DNA from: Stygiobacter sp043807765
GTDB taxonomy: Bacteria > Bacteroidota > Ignavibacteria > Ignavibacteriales > Melioribacteraceae
NCBI GenBank assembly: GCA_043807765.1
Contig: JAZDFQ010000105.1
Location: 1-64,000 of the forward strand
Direction: 5' to 3'
Length of the DNA stretch: 64,000 nucleotides
In this document: positions 44,373 to 55,248 of the stretch, piece after piece
Numbering within the stretch: position 1 is the stretch's first letter
Layout of the letters: every line of letters begins with the position of its first letter
The notes under the pieces: model-generated
The model's database searches: none
Told to the model about the DNA's origin: nothing
What the model saw: the letters and a program-made list of their open reading frames with translations, nothing else
Position numbers and translations under genes: made by a program

Positions 44373-46448
44373 TTATTTCATGAGCAACATTTTTTGTGAT
44401 TGGTAATAACTCGTATAATCACTGTTAAGCGGTCTTGCCTCCATTCTGCAAATATAAACCCCACTGCTTAGGTTATATTCATTTGCATTAAAGTTTATCT
44501 CATGCTTTCCAGCCGGTTTATTAATGTCTAATAATTCGGCGACCTTTCTTCCTAATGTATCGAATATCTTTATACTTACTCTACTTGCTGTTGCCAATTG
44601 CCAATTAATTCTTGTTGTAGGGTTAAAAGGATTCGGGTAATTGTTTAATAAATTGAAACTATCATTTCTATTCAGATGGTTATCATGAATATTTGTCTGC
44701 GTCGAATCAGACTCTATAGCGCCAATATCGGGAGCCTTGCCTTTGTAATCTAAGAATATTTTATCACCAAGTTTCCAAGAGATGCTTCTATCTACAGTAA
44801 TTTCTTTCGAAAGGTGATCAACTTTAACAACATTTACTCTTTGAGATGCAACGCGAATTATATCAGGAGTGACTAATCCATATCCATCTGTAAAATAAAG
44901 CGCATCCTCAACGGAGATTATTGTTCCTTCTCCTGCTGAAGATGTTTTAGTTAAAGCCGCACCGGCATCAATACAAGGGCTGCCCTTTTTAAGAGTAAAA
45001 ACCCCTTTATCATAATCAGTAAATAACGGATCAACCTGAATATTATTTGAAGCCCAATCACTATAGTTCTGTTGAAAAATATCTAAAGTACTATTTCTTG
45101 GCATAGCAGGTTTTTTAGAGGGACCATCATAAAAGTGAAAGACATCCGCGTTTATTTTACCACTGTATAAATTATTGCTATAAAATCTGCCAAACTCCGG
45201 AGTTGCATTCCATATAAAAGCTACTTGAGTTGTTACCGAAGATTTGGTTTGATAAGAATTAGAGTTCAAATAAAAAATATTGTTTACCACAATATTATCA
45301 CCGTAAGCAACATCAGGGTAATCTGCAAGTTTTGGATTGAACAGGTTTGTCGCGAATACCATTCCGTAACCTTCTTTTGGCTGCGTTTCAGCCGGAGTAA
45401 TACCAAGTGCTTTATTCTTTTGGATTTGTATGGCTACAAAATCGCTAGTACCGCATTCTGCAATTATATTATTATAAAATCTATTATGTTCATCGTGCCA
45501 TGCTTCTGGTGTTTTAGCGCTTCCTAAATAATTAGCCCAGCCAATTCCCTCATTAGCATTTCTAAAAATATTTTTTCTTAGAATAGAATTATTTCCCGCA
45601 TATTGAAGAATTTTTGATGGCGAAAAATCAAAAAGATTATTTTCGATTAAATTATATTCTGAATGCTTGTATGGTGTATGGCGCTGGCTTTCTACTTCCA
45701 TTTCCCGCCATTGTCTATTTAGCAGTGTATTATTTCTCACTACAGATTTAGTAACACCTAACAAAACAAGTCCTGTATGCGAAGCATCTCCAAAAAAGTT
45801 ACCTTCTACTAAATGCCCTTCTCCTCCATCCAAACTGACTAAATCAGTACCGCCATGGAAATAATTATTTAATATTTTCATCCCATTTCCAATCTCATCA
45901 AAGCGGCAGTTGATCCATCCCGAGCCTTTTTCAAAATAACTATTTTCAATTGTAATGTGATGACTCTTTACTCCAACTACCCAGCGTTTTACATTTAACA
46001 CTTTTATTCCATCAACAGCGATATATGATCTTTCATCAACAAATACAGATGTAGGACCATTTGATGTTCTACCATCTGTGTTTACTTCGTCAATATTTTG
46101 AAAAACTGCTTTTTGTTTATTCAAAGCACGGTAACTAATATATGCGGCTTCTTTGCCTGAATTGTCTGGAGCTATTGGTGTTCCTGTATAAACTCCATCT
46201 AACAGTATAGCTGTTTCTCCCGAAAGTAATGAATGATTTGCTTTTTCTAGTGACCATGGCGATTCTTTTGTTCCGGAATTACTTGCTTTGCCATCAGGAG
46301 AAACAAAGTACTGAATAGAATACGTTTGTGCATATGTAATAGAAACCCCAACAACGGAATGAAATATTACGCTGATAAACGTAATACACCATATTTTAGC
46401 TTGTCTTTTCAGTCTTGTACTTCTGGAATTCTTAATTGGGAAGAGCAT
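44373..46448 (-). CDS. Secreted parallel beta-helix protein with T9SS domain
   Basis: About 691 residues: signal peptide to about residue 40, then a right-handed parallel beta-helix with the opening FVSPDGKASNSGTKESPWSL that is typical of exported polysaccharide lyases and related proteins, then a type IX sorting domain (NYPNPFNPTTRINWQL ... SGVYICRM). The start is placed at the ATG with GGAGAT before it; a TTG four codons earlier is less likely. It is a close paralogue of 51609-53321, which lacks the sorting domain. Catalytic residues cannot be assigned with confidence; a lyase or isomerase role on an acidic glycan is inferred from fold and neighbours. Confidence 0.8.
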   Translation of the reverse strand: MLFPIKNSRSTRLKRQAKIWCITFISVIFHSVVGVSITYAQTYSIQYFVSPDGKASNSGTKESPWSLEKANHSLLSGETAILLDGVYTGTPIAPDNSGKEAAYISYRALNKQKAVFQNIDEVNTDGRTSNGPTSVFVDERSYIAVDGIKVLNVKRWVVGVKSHHITIENSYFEKGSGWINCRFDEIGNGMKILNNYFHGGTDLVSLDGGEGHLVEGNFFGDASHTGLVLLGVTKSVVRNNTLLNRQWREMEVESQRHTPYKHSEYNLIENNLFDFSPSKILQYAGNNSILRKNIFRNANEGIGWANYLGSAKTPEAWHDEHNRFYNNIIAECGTSDFVAIQIQKNKALGITPAETQPKEGYGMVFATNLFNPKLADYPDVAYGDNIVVNNIFYLNSNSYQTKSSVTTQVAFIWNATPEFGRFYSNNLYSGKINADVFHFYDGPSKKPAMPRNSTLDIFQQNYSDWASNNIQVDPLFTDYDKGVFTLKKGSPCIDAGAALTKTSSAGEGTIISVEDALYFTDGYGLVTPDIIRVASQRVNVVKVDHLSKEITVDRSISWKLGDKIFLDYKGKAPDIGAIESDSTQTNIHDNHLNRNDSFNLLNNYPNPFNPTTRINWQLATASRVSIKIFDTLGRKVAELLDINKPAGKHEINFNANEYNLSSGVYICRMEARPLNSDYTSYYQSQKMLLMK

Positions 46449-46600
46449 ATTTATCTCCAAGTTTTATTTAGCAAATAACAATCTTGTCATTAAGCAGTTT
46501 TGGAATTGCCGACTATATCTAAATTCATTTACACAAATCTTGGAACGAGCCCTCACATAACTACAACTCACTACAAAATAGATCAACCACGTAACATCTT

Positions 46601-47620
46601 TTATTCTTCGAGCAATTCGGTAAAGGCATATTCGGTTAATATCTCATGATTTCCTTCAAAGACTACTAGTTTTATATTTCCGTAAGTTTTTTGCAAAAAG
46701 ATTTTCCTTCCAGAAATAGAGCCATATTCTCCAAGAGCTTTTTGATATTCAAGTAATTTTAATTTTTCATTATTAGTAGCAAATTGCGAACTGTCAGTTG
46801 CTAATAAATCCGTTAACACTTTGTTATAGAAATTAATAGAGTGCGTTATAGGAACACTACCTTGTATTCCATCATAAACACCAGCGTAAATAAATAGTTT
46901 TGTTTTTAGTGCTTTTTTTACTGGAGTTGACCAATAAATAGGCGATTTTTCCTTAGCTGCTACTTCACTAAGTATTCCATTTTTCGATTCGGTACAGACC
47001 AAAATATTTTCGTCATAGTTGTTTTTCCTTATTCTGCTTTCATTATACCATGCCAGTAAATCGGAAATAGACGCCCATGCTGAAAATTTGCGAACACTAT
47101 GTTTTAATTTCATAAAAGCGCAGAGCGTTGCATAACCACCTCCGCTAAAACCAATAACATATATTTTTGTTGTATCAACTTTGGAATTTTGAATCGAATA
47201 CGTTATTGACTCATCTATGTCGTTTAAAGCTAACTCGCTGCAACATGCATCTTTTGTAAAATTTGCACCCATGAAATCGGGATGGATATAATTCAACTCC
47301 TTTTGCCTACAGAACTCTGCTAAATCATCACTTTGAGTATAATCCCCACTCCAAGTATGCAAGCTAACTATTAATGGTTTAGGTGTATTTGACTTTGAAC
47401 TGTAGAAATATGCCTTCTGAATGTGTCCATCTATTTTAGATTTGATTTTGACAATTTGGAAATGGTGATCCCACTCTGTTTGAGTGGTGACGTTCCTAAC
47501 TGTATCCAACTTAATAAATGGTACATGCTTCAAGGATGAGACCATTTTGTTTTGTCCATGAATCGCTTCGAAAGATAGAGTCAACACAAATATTGTAAAG
47601 ACTAAGAGTACCTTTTTCAT
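46601..47620 (-). CDS. Exported alpha/beta hydrolase (prolyl oligopeptidase-like)
   Basis: A 339-residue secreted hydrolase. The start is the ATG at 47620, directly before a clear signal peptide (MKKVLLVFTIFVLTLSFEA); about 60 codons upstream in the same frame show no signal or ribosome site. The nucleophile elbow is VIGFSGGGYATL, the oxyanion region is LIVSLHTWSGDY, and the histidine is probably in VFEGNHEILTEYA. This is the arrangement of esterase/dipeptidyl-peptidase-type alpha/beta hydrolases that often act as carbohydrate esterases. It lies between the beta-helix gene and the GH106 gene, so removal of an ester group from a glycan is a reasonable guess. Confidence 0.78.
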   Translation of the reverse strand: MKKVLLVFTIFVLTLSFEAIHGQNKMVSSLKHVPFIKLDTVRNVTTQTEWDHHFQIVKIKSKIDGHIQKAYFYSSKSNTPKPLIVSLHTWSGDYTQSDDLAEFCRQKELNYIHPDFMGANFTKDACCSELALNDIDESITYSIQNSKVDTTKIYVIGFSGGGYATLCAFMKLKHSVRKFSAWASISDLLAWYNESRIRKNNYDENILVCTESKNGILSEVAAKEKSPIYWSTPVKKALKTKLFIYAGVYDGIQGSVPITHSINFYNKVLTDLLATDSSQFATNNEKLKLLEYQKALGEYGSISGRKIFLQKTYGNIKLVVFEGNHEILTEYAFTELLEE

Positions 47621-47910
47621 TGTAATATCTTTTTTCTTTAGGCATATCTTTGTTGCGAAACTAAAAATGGATTGCTTCATCAACTTAATGCTGCGTAAAG
47701 GATAGCCGAATGACATAGTTAGGAAACCTTTTATATAGCTATCCGCTTGCGAAGAATTAAATATTTCGATGTACATCATAAAATCTTTCTGTTTATGCAT
47801 CAATTTTTTAGGAATGAGTGGTTGAGAAGAGTAATTAAGGGTATTGACAAGGAGTTATTTTGTGCAACAGTGAACCCCAATTTCGGTGTTCTAGAAAAAA
47901 ATCTGAAAAT

Positions 47911-50900
47911 CTATAACTTTACTTTTGAGATGCTAAAGCTATAAATCTTTATTGGCATACTAATTCCGGAATTTAGCAAAACCGAATTTTCTCCTAAAAG
48001 GACTTTTGAAGAACTATCATTTCTTGCGGTAAATTTTGAAGTAGTCCACGTATTATTTTCACCGCGGGAATTTATCTTATCTCCAACAAGTCTATTACGC
48101 CACGGGTTCGTAACAACGATATGGAATAAATTCTTTCCTTTTTTAACAAAATCAGTGATGTCAAGTTTATATGAGGGTTCCCAAATAGTAGCGACTTGTT
48201 TACCATTAACTTTAACATTGGCAGTGGAACCAAAACGATCTAACTGTAGATAGATGAGGTTTTCCTTACTAAGGAATGCCTCTGATAAGTCTATTTCCAT
48301 TTGGTAACTAGCTGTTCCCGAGTAGTATTTTATTAAAGGATCTTCAAATTCGGTTAAGGAAATAAATCTGTTGATGTTAAAAGGAGTTATTTTATGTTCA
48401 TTTTCTAATGTAATAGTACCCGTAGCTTCCCTAATTAAAATCTTCTGTGCGTCCTTAACAGAAATTTCAAATACTTTTCCGTTAGATGAATGCAACCTGT
48501 AATGCCCTCTAATTTCCGACATGATTTTAATTGAATTGTCTTTATCAAAATAAACAAAAGGCAAAACCGGGATATCTTCGGACTCAGTAGGAAAGAGTTG
48601 CTTTCCGTCTGTTCCGTTCATTTTGGTTAAATGAGCATCACCCTCTCCCTCCTTAAATACTACAAAAATGGATTGTTTAGGTCTCAGAAATAAAGGGAGC
48701 GTAGTTGTATTTGAGTTTGTAGAAAATAAAGCCGGGTTAAATATTTTACCCTCTATAGGATCCCATAGTGAAGGGATTTTATTTATGACACGAAAGCTTG
48801 CTTCAAATTGTATGGATTTATCGTTGCTTTTATTAACGAGATAATAAACATCATAATCATCTATCTTTTTATGGATGTACATTAGATCATCAATCTTTAT
48901 ACCCTTTACAATAAAATCCGGAATATAGTTTTCTTCATGCAACATACTTTCAAGTGGTTTTCCCCAAATAACTTTTCCCTTTACATAGTTGTTTTCAGAA
49001 ATAGAATTCTCGCCAATGTTAGCCCACATTCTTGAAGCAATGTTTTGCAGGGCAGCATTATTACTATTGTAATCTTTGAGTGAAAGAGTTCTCAAAGGTT
49101 TTGGTCCTACTACAATTGCTCCATCTTTAACCAGGCTTTCAATTTTCTTTAAGGAAGTAATATCTATCATTTGATCTTGTAGTACCAGATACTGGAAAGT
49201 AAATCTTTCATCAAGCATTATTTTTCCATCTTTCACACTAATCCGGTTAAGCAGTACATCCGAATTACAATAAGTGAATTTCATCCCCGGCATAAGAAAG
49301 TTTTTTTTATTTGATTCTTCAAATTCATTTAAGTAAGAATTAAAAACAATATTTTCTGAGGGGAATTTATCGCCGACATACACTAAAACATCGGATACTG
49401 TTTTGCCTTTTTGCAGCAAATACTGAACTCGCGCTTGTTCATCAAAAAAAGAAAATGCGTGATGCCACCAACTATTATGTCGGTTAAATGTTAAGCCAAA
49501 AATTCCAAGCGTAAGCCCCGGTTTTAGCTCAGAAGGTTGATGAACATAACTATGCAATACAATAGAATTTACACCTTGAGTAAATGCGTTATCGCCATAT
49601 AATTTCAAGTCCCACGGTGAATCGCTGTAAAGTGCCAATCCAGTATAAGATTCAGCCGCTACAACCGGCTTGCCGTATAAAAAAGCCGCATGTATTGCTA
49701 GTGCATTATCCAATTTATCTTTTGGAATAAAAGTATAAGGAGTATCAACTGCATCAAAGCGCGCCCAGAATTCCGTCATAGGCACATCACAATAACTATA
49801 GGATTTCAATATATCCAGAGGTGGATAATGTCCCCCTCCATAAATTCCTTCTTGGTACAATTTCATACCACGTTGATGACATAGCTTTGAAAAATGCTGG
49901 AAATAGTTAGCTTCAATTAAATCAGCAATAGTGCGTCTGAAATCATGCAAAAACGCTTCTGAATATTCACAGCTTTCCACAATTTCGCCGCAAAGAACAG
50001 GAATAAATGGACGTATATCATATCCTCTTCTTCGTTCAAATTCTTGCTTAAAATTTGCTGTCCAATTCTGGAGCATCGCTTCCCAGCTATCAATTAATAA
50101 GTAAGTAAATGTTTTACCTTTTAATTCACCAGCAGCATTTATCAATTTCTGCGGAAAATTTTTAAAATGAATATTTAAAGCGGTTGTATCCATTTTATCA
50201 CATTCCAGCCCAACTCCAGCTTCAGTAGCCGGATTATTTGTTTTACCTGTCGTCGTATATCCAAATCGTATAAGTGTCCAATCACCAAGCGGAGCTCTCC
50301 AATTTAGAATACCATTTGAGTCCATCTTATCTGTTAAATCTAGAACATCTCCTCTACTTCTAATTATTTCATTATTAGAAAAAATTTCATGTTTATATGA
50401 GTAATAAAAATCTTCCATTTTATTTGCTTGAACGGCTACAGTTTTAGCTTGAAGTGCAGGTAGAAGTGGTTGATATAATCCTTTTTCATCTTTTCGTAAT
50501 AAGGCGATTTCACTAATTAATAATTCTGCGTAATTCACTTCAGTGTTTAATATTTTTTTTATAGTAATTTTAAAATACTTTGCAGTGGTTTGGGGAAATG
50601 GAACCAGAAGAGGTTCATTAACAACGCTGTCTGTTACCTCTGCAATTTTTCTGAAGTTCTTCCCATCTTCAGAAGACTCAACTTTAAAAATTACTGGTAA
50701 TATTGTTTTAAATTTAGGAAGGGAAACTTGTACAAGCAGAGCTTCTGCATTAAAATCCGATTTGAATTGGATTAAAATGGAATCACCAGTTTTCAATTTT
50801 ATTACACTTGAGGGGCATCCATCCAGAAGATTTTGTACATCTTTACCATCATTAATCATTAAGTAAGGTTTTGCCAGTTTGAATGAATTTGGTTTTGATG

Positions 50901-51477
50901 ATTTGTAAGCAATAACTAGATCATCTTGGTAGAAATTATTGTTGCCAATGGGTTTATCTAGTTTGAACAATGAATCTTTACCACCGGTAATGAAGCTTTT
51001 CCTCCAGACAAATTGTTTCATTGAATTTTCCGGAGTAATCCATGGACCACCACTTTCGCTCCAACCATCACAATTAGCAACTCCAATTTCCATATCCAAT
51101 CTTTGTGCTTCTTTAAGAGCATATTGAAACATATTAAACCATTCAACAGAAGCAAATTGCACTATTGGGAAATTCAGTTTACCATTGAATCTATTCACAT
51201 TTAATATGCTGGCGCTACGGATACCTTGCCGCTTCATAGCTTCAAGGTCTTTTGTTATTCCTTCCTTGCTGATATGTCCATCAACAAAATGCCACCAAGT
51301 AGAAATATGATTTTGAGAAGGGGGATTTTTGAAATCTGCGCAATTTAGCTCCACAGATTGATGAATATTCTGTGCGTTTATTCTAATTGATATGTAAATA
51401 AAGATATATATAAAGAACAGAATCTGATTTCTAAGATTTCCTATATTTTGTTTGCAAAGGTACATCGTAACTATCAT
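47911..51477 (-). CDS. Secreted GH106-like alpha-L-rhamnosidase
   Basis: A 1188-residue exported glycosidase of family GH106, which removes alpha-L-rhamnose from pectin-like and other glycans. The signal peptide covers about 35 residues. Family landmarks include HISTWWHFVDGHISKEGI near the N-terminus, ANCDGWSESGGPW, AGVGLECDKMDTTALN and YCDVPMTEFWARFD in the catalytic barrel, and a C-terminal beta-sandwich with LDRFGSTANVKVNGKQVATIW. The length is normal for the family. It is the largest enzyme in the glycan block and the strongest clue that the target contains rhamnose. No type IX sorting domain is present, so it may act in the periplasm. Confidence 0.88.
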   Translation of the reverse strand: MIVTMYLCKQNIGNLRNQILFFIYIFIYISIRINAQNIHQSVELNCADFKNPPSQNHISTWWHFVDGHISKEGITKDLEAMKRQGIRSASILNVNRFNGKLNFPIVQFASVEWFNMFQYALKEAQRLDMEIGVANCDGWSESGGPWITPENSMKQFVWRKSFITGGKDSLFKLDKPIGNNNFYQDDLVIAYKSSKPNSFKLAKPYLMINDGKDVQNLLDGCPSSVIKLKTGDSILIQFKSDFNAEALLVQVSLPKFKTILPVIFKVESSEDGKNFRKIAEVTDSVVNEPLLVPFPQTTAKYFKITIKKILNTEVNYAELLISEIALLRKDEKGLYQPLLPALQAKTVAVQANKMEDFYYSYKHEIFSNNEIIRSRGDVLDLTDKMDSNGILNWRAPLGDWTLIRFGYTTTGKTNNPATEAGVGLECDKMDTTALNIHFKNFPQKLINAAGELKGKTFTYLLIDSWEAMLQNWTANFKQEFERRRGYDIRPFIPVLCGEIVESCEYSEAFLHDFRRTIADLIEANYFQHFSKLCHQRGMKLYQEGIYGGGHYPPLDILKSYSYCDVPMTEFWARFDAVDTPYTFIPKDKLDNALAIHAAFLYGKPVVAAESYTGLALYSDSPWDLKLYGDNAFTQGVNSIVLHSYVHQPSELKPGLTLGIFGLTFNRHNSWWHHAFSFFDEQARVQYLLQKGKTVSDVLVYVGDKFPSENIVFNSYLNEFEESNKKNFLMPGMKFTYCNSDVLLNRISVKDGKIMLDERFTFQYLVLQDQMIDITSLKKIESLVKDGAIVVGPKPLRTLSLKDYNSNNAALQNIASRMWANIGENSISENNYVKGKVIWGKPLESMLHEENYIPDFIVKGIKIDDLMYIHKKIDDYDVYYLVNKSNDKSIQFEASFRVINKIPSLWDPIEGKIFNPALFSTNSNTTTLPLFLRPKQSIFVVFKEGEGDAHLTKMNGTDGKQLFPTESEDIPVLPFVYFDKDNSIKIMSEIRGHYRLHSSNGKVFEISVKDAQKILIREATGTITLENEHKITPFNINRFISLTEFEDPLIKYYSGTASYQMEIDLSEAFLSKENLIYLQLDRFGSTANVKVNGKQVATIWEPSYKLDITDFVKKGKNLFHIVVTNPWRNRLVGDKINSRGENNTWTTSKFTARNDSSSKVLLGENSVLLNSGISMPIKIYSFSISKVKL

Positions 51478-51608
51478 ATTTTAGTTTTGTTGAATGAACA
51501 GTATTTTATTGAAGGTAAAGATTTTCATAGGAATTATTTTTCAAATAGTTTTTTGTAAGAGTTCTTTTCACTTCTTTATACTGACGACCATTGTGTTTAT
51601 TGCTCATG

Positions 51609-53321
51609 TTAATTGGATTCTATGGCACCGATATCCGGAGCGTTACCATTATAATCCAGATATACTTTTTCTCCTTGTTCCCATGATATATTTCTATCAA
51701 CCGTTATTTTTTTTGAAATGTAGTCTACATCTACAATTATAACTCGGTGAGAAGCCACACGAATTGTGTCAGCCGGAACTATTCCATATCCGTTAGTAAA
51801 ATAGAGTGCATCATCAACCGGTATTATTGTTCCCTCTCCGTGGAAAGTTGTTTTTGTTAATTCTCTTCCGGCATCTATACAAGGGCTACCATTCTTTAAT
51901 TTATAATCGCCTTTATCGTGATCTATAAACAACGGATCAACTTCAATATTGCTTGAAGCCCATTCACTATAATTTTCTTGAAATTCTCTTGCAGAACTAT
52001 TTTGTTGATCCGGCAGTCCTTGATCCATCTCCGGTTCGTTATAATAGATAACATCCGAGCCGACTTTGCCGCTGTATAAATTGTTATTATAAATTCTTCC
52101 GTGTTCTGGAGTTGCATTCCATATAAAAGCAATTTGAGTTGATGCTGCGGAATTAATTGTGTTGTGTAAGTTGGAGTTCAAATAGAAGATGTTATTGACA
52201 ATAATGTTATCGCCGTAAGCCGCATCCGGATAATCGGGAAGTTGCGGATTGAACATATTTGTCCCAAACGTCATACCAAAACTATCATCTTCATTTTTTT
52301 TACTTTCAGCAACAACAATTCCTTTTGCCTCATTTTCGTTTATTTGGTTTATTACAAATTCATTTGCACCACATTCTGCAATAACATTATTATAAAAGCG
52401 GTTGTGTTCATCGTGCCATGCTTCCGGTGTTTTTGCTCTTCCTAAATAATTTGTCCAATTCATTCCTTCATTCACTCTTCTAAAAATATTTCTTCTTAAA
52501 ATCGAATTGTTTCCTGCGTATTGAATGGCTTTACGGGGTGAGTATTCAAAAAGGTTATTTTCAATTAAATTATATTCTGAATGTTTGTATGGTGCATGGC
52601 GCTGACTTTCTACTTCCATTTCCCGCCACTGCCTGTTTAACAACTTATTATTCCTTACTACTGATTTCGTTACTCCTAATAATACTAGTCCGGTATGCGA
52701 TGCATCTCCAAAGAAGTTTCCTTCCACTAAATGTTTTTCACCACCATCTAAGCTTACTAAATCAGTTCCTCCAGTAAAATAATTATTTACTATTTGTATC
52801 CCATCTCCAACATAATCAAAACGGCAATTGATCCATCCGCTTCCTTGATCGAAATAGCTGTTCCGGATTGTGATGTGATCACTTTTTACTCCCACAACCC
52901 ATCGCTTCACATTTAATACTTTTATCCCATCCACCTCAACATATGAACGATGGTTTACAAAAACAGATGTTGGACCGCTTGATGATCTTCCATCCGAACT
53001 AATTTCATTTATATTTTGGAAAATAGCGTTCTGCTTATTTGCTGCGCGATAAAAAATGTAAGCTCCTTCTTTCCCGGAATTGTATGGAGCTATTGGTGTT
53101 CCTGTATATATACCATCCAAAAGAATTGCTGTATCACCCGGGAGTAATGAACGATTTGCCTTTTCCAGCGACCATGGAGATTCTTTTGTTCCGGCATTAC
53201 TTGCTTTTCCTTCCGGGGATATATAATAAACTTGCGCTACCGTATAGTTAGAGAGAAGCAAAAACAGAAAAAAAGCAATTGCAACCGACTTTGCAAATAA
53301 CTTGTCAAAACACTTACACAT
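51609..53321 (-). CDS. Secreted parallel beta-helix protein, paralogue of 44373
   Basis: A 570-residue exported beta-helix protein with signal peptide about 1-29 and the opening YYISPEGKASNAGTKESPWS. It matches the protein at 44373-46448 along its length, often residue for residue (TGLVLLGVTKSVVRNN, RQWREMEVESQRH and YAGNNSILR are shared), and the DNA is also alike. The last residues are APDIGAIESN, exactly where the paralogue continues into its T9SS domain, so one paralogue is released or periplasmic and the other is surface-sorted. Function as for the paralogue: probable lyase-like action on an acidic glycan, not proven. Confidence 0.8.
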   Translation of the reverse strand: MCKCFDKLFAKSVAIAFFLFLLLSNYTVAQVYYISPEGKASNAGTKESPWSLEKANRSLLPGDTAILLDGIYTGTPIAPYNSGKEGAYIFYRAANKQNAIFQNINEISSDGRSSSGPTSVFVNHRSYVEVDGIKVLNVKRWVVGVKSDHITIRNSYFDQGSGWINCRFDYVGDGIQIVNNYFTGGTDLVSLDGGEKHLVEGNFFGDASHTGLVLLGVTKSVVRNNKLLNRQWREMEVESQRHAPYKHSEYNLIENNLFEYSPRKAIQYAGNNSILRRNIFRRVNEGMNWTNYLGRAKTPEAWHDEHNRFYNNVIAECGANEFVINQINENEAKGIVVAESKKNEDDSFGMTFGTNMFNPQLPDYPDAAYGDNIIVNNIFYLNSNLHNTINSAASTQIAFIWNATPEHGRIYNNNLYSGKVGSDVIYYNEPEMDQGLPDQQNSSAREFQENYSEWASSNIEVDPLFIDHDKGDYKLKNGSPCIDAGRELTKTTFHGEGTIIPVDDALYFTNGYGIVPADTIRVASHRVIIVDVDYISKKITVDRNISWEQGEKVYLDYNGNAPDIGAIESN

Positions 53322-53414
53322 CAGTTACCTCCTTATTAAACTTCTTTGAGCTGTATTCATTTAGCTATAACAATTGATAATATTGAATAGCATTTTGTAC
53401 TGTTGTACATCTAA

Positions 53415-55046
53415 CTATTTGATATACATGATTTTAGTATTTCTTTGAATGTTACCCGCATGAATTGATAAGAAATATACTCCGCTAGAAACTCCACAAC
53501 CATTCGTATCTCTTGCATTCCATAATAATTTATATGTTCCAGCTTTACGATATCCATAATCCAACTGAGAAACTTTCGCGCCGGTAATATCATAGACAGC
53601 TAAGTCAACATTTCCGGGTCTAGGCATTGTGTATTGCACAACAGTGCTGGGATTAAATGGATTAGGATAATTACATAAATACAATTCATTAGGTAATATT
53701 TGAGCATTAATACTCCGGATTCCAGTAGTGCCGTCATTGAATTCAAAGGCACCAATATCCGGGGCTGTACCGGAGAAAGTAATTCCTACATTAATCCCGG
53801 CATTAATTAGATCGCTGCTGTTTTGTAAATGTAAAAAGGAAGTAATCGGTAGTTTTCCATCAGGTTGACGCACACCTAACATTCCAAAGTCATTTAGACT
53901 AATAAAGTCATCTGAAGTAATTGCGACCTTGATTGTATTATCCCACGAATTGTGACTGCATAAGCTTAAGTCCGGAATTGCATTCATATAATTTGGATTA
54001 TCATAATTATTGCCATATTCCCAACTATTAAAAAATTCATGTTTAATACCATCTGTATAATCAATTCCAAACGCTCTATTTGCATAAGAAACAGAATTAA
54101 TCACGGATGATGGTCCAAGATTCATGTGGAAACCCGCAGCATTGTTTCCCCAAGTAATACATCTAACAACTTTATGTTTAACAGCATCTTGATTATAGCC
54201 CAGCTTAACACCATTTCCCCACAGCAAATTACTTCCATCAATTCGCGGCATTAGAGAATTGGGGGTTCCAGTTATAGATCCCGTTGAATCATCTTTTCCA
54301 GCAAATGCCGCCCAGCAATCAGCAAATTCTATTGGGCTGGTTACACCATAAAAATCATAATTATCGTCTAAGTTATTCCAACTCCGGCAACCGGTAAACC
54401 GAATATCTTTACCCGTGAAAACCCGCCAACCATCACCGTGCTGATATTGGTTCATTTTTTGGTTTTCGTTTTTTTGCCAAAGATGATTAGCATTATGATG
54501 TGCATCGCAGTTATTAAAAACAATATCATTACCTATCCAAACCATAAAACCATGCCCCGCCCGTGATGCTTGTTTTCCGTTATAACTACAATCTATAAAG
54601 GTAAAATCAAGAAACTCTCCCCCATCAACTAAGATACCGGCTCCACGCCCATTAGTTATTATTATAGGTCCCTCTATTTTCCAATACTTTGCACCACTAA
54701 ACACTAATGTTGGCGTTGAGCCTTGTTCAATATTTCCCACTGGAATATTTTTCCCATCAATTACCGGTATTTCGCCATTGTAACTTCGCAACACATAATA
54801 AGCTAAATTATTTCCCTTTTTAGATAAGACAGTTTGTTTAGTAGGATAGTACTTACCACCTCGTAGAAAAAGAGTATCGCCAGGTTGAGCAATATCGTGA
54901 GCTTTTTGTATGGTTACAAAAGGTAATTCCAGTGTACCCGGATTATTGTCATTACCTTCCGGAGAGATATAATAATTTTTTGCTGTAAGAAGATTTGTTA
55001 AAAGTAATACAAATAAGATTACTGCTTTCGTGTTAGATTTTAGCAT
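53415..55046 (-). CDS. Secreted PL9-like beta-helix protein with T9SS domain
   Basis: A 543-residue exported protein with signal peptide about 1-22 and a right-handed parallel beta-helix that resembles family PL9 pectate lyases: NYYISPEGNDNNPGTLELPF at the start, and later NGVKLGYNQDAVKHKVVRC followed by GNNAAGFHMNLG, the region that supplies the catalytic lysine and calcium sites in PL9. The C-terminus is a type IX sorting domain (NYPNPFNPSTVVQYTMP ... SGVYFLSI). It probably cleaves an acidic, galacturonate- or uronate-containing chain. This is the best lyase candidate in the block, and it fits with the rhamnosidase next door. Confidence 0.8.
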   Translation of the reverse strand: MLKSNTKAVILFVLLLTNLLTAKNYYISPEGNDNNPGTLELPFVTIQKAHDIAQPGDTLFLRGGKYYPTKQTVLSKKGNNLAYYVLRSYNGEIPVIDGKNIPVGNIEQGSTPTLVFSGAKYWKIEGPIIITNGRGAGILVDGGEFLDFTFIDCSYNGKQASRAGHGFMVWIGNDIVFNNCDAHHNANHLWQKNENQKMNQYQHGDGWRVFTGKDIRFTGCRSWNNLDDNYDFYGVTSPIEFADCWAAFAGKDDSTGSITGTPNSLMPRIDGSNLLWGNGVKLGYNQDAVKHKVVRCITWGNNAAGFHMNLGPSSVINSVSYANRAFGIDYTDGIKHEFFNSWEYGNNYDNPNYMNAIPDLSLCSHNSWDNTIKVAITSDDFISLNDFGMLGVRQPDGKLPITSFLHLQNSSDLINAGINVGITFSGTAPDIGAFEFNDGTTGIRSINAQILPNELYLCNYPNPFNPSTVVQYTMPRPGNVDLAVYDITGAKVSQLDYGYRKAGTYKLLWNARDTNGCGVSSGVYFLSIHAGNIQRNTKIMYIK

Positions 55047-55248
55047 TTAGCCTTTTCCCTTTTTTACTAGATCATTTAGTTCTTGGAAGTTACGCCCCGG
55101 AGTACAGCACGTTATTAGCATCTTTTTCTTCTATAATTGATTTGTTTTTCCAGAATCTCTTTTACTTCTTTTTAAGTATCCGATTGAGTTAGATTAAAGA
55201 ATTCTACAATGCAACTATTAACCATAAAGTAACATAATCCGAAAGTTT

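Noticed and set aside
47621..47803. N-terminal 61 codons of the alpha/beta hydrolase frame
   Set aside because: A clear signal peptide begins at the ATG at 47620; the upstream codons would bury it inside the protein.
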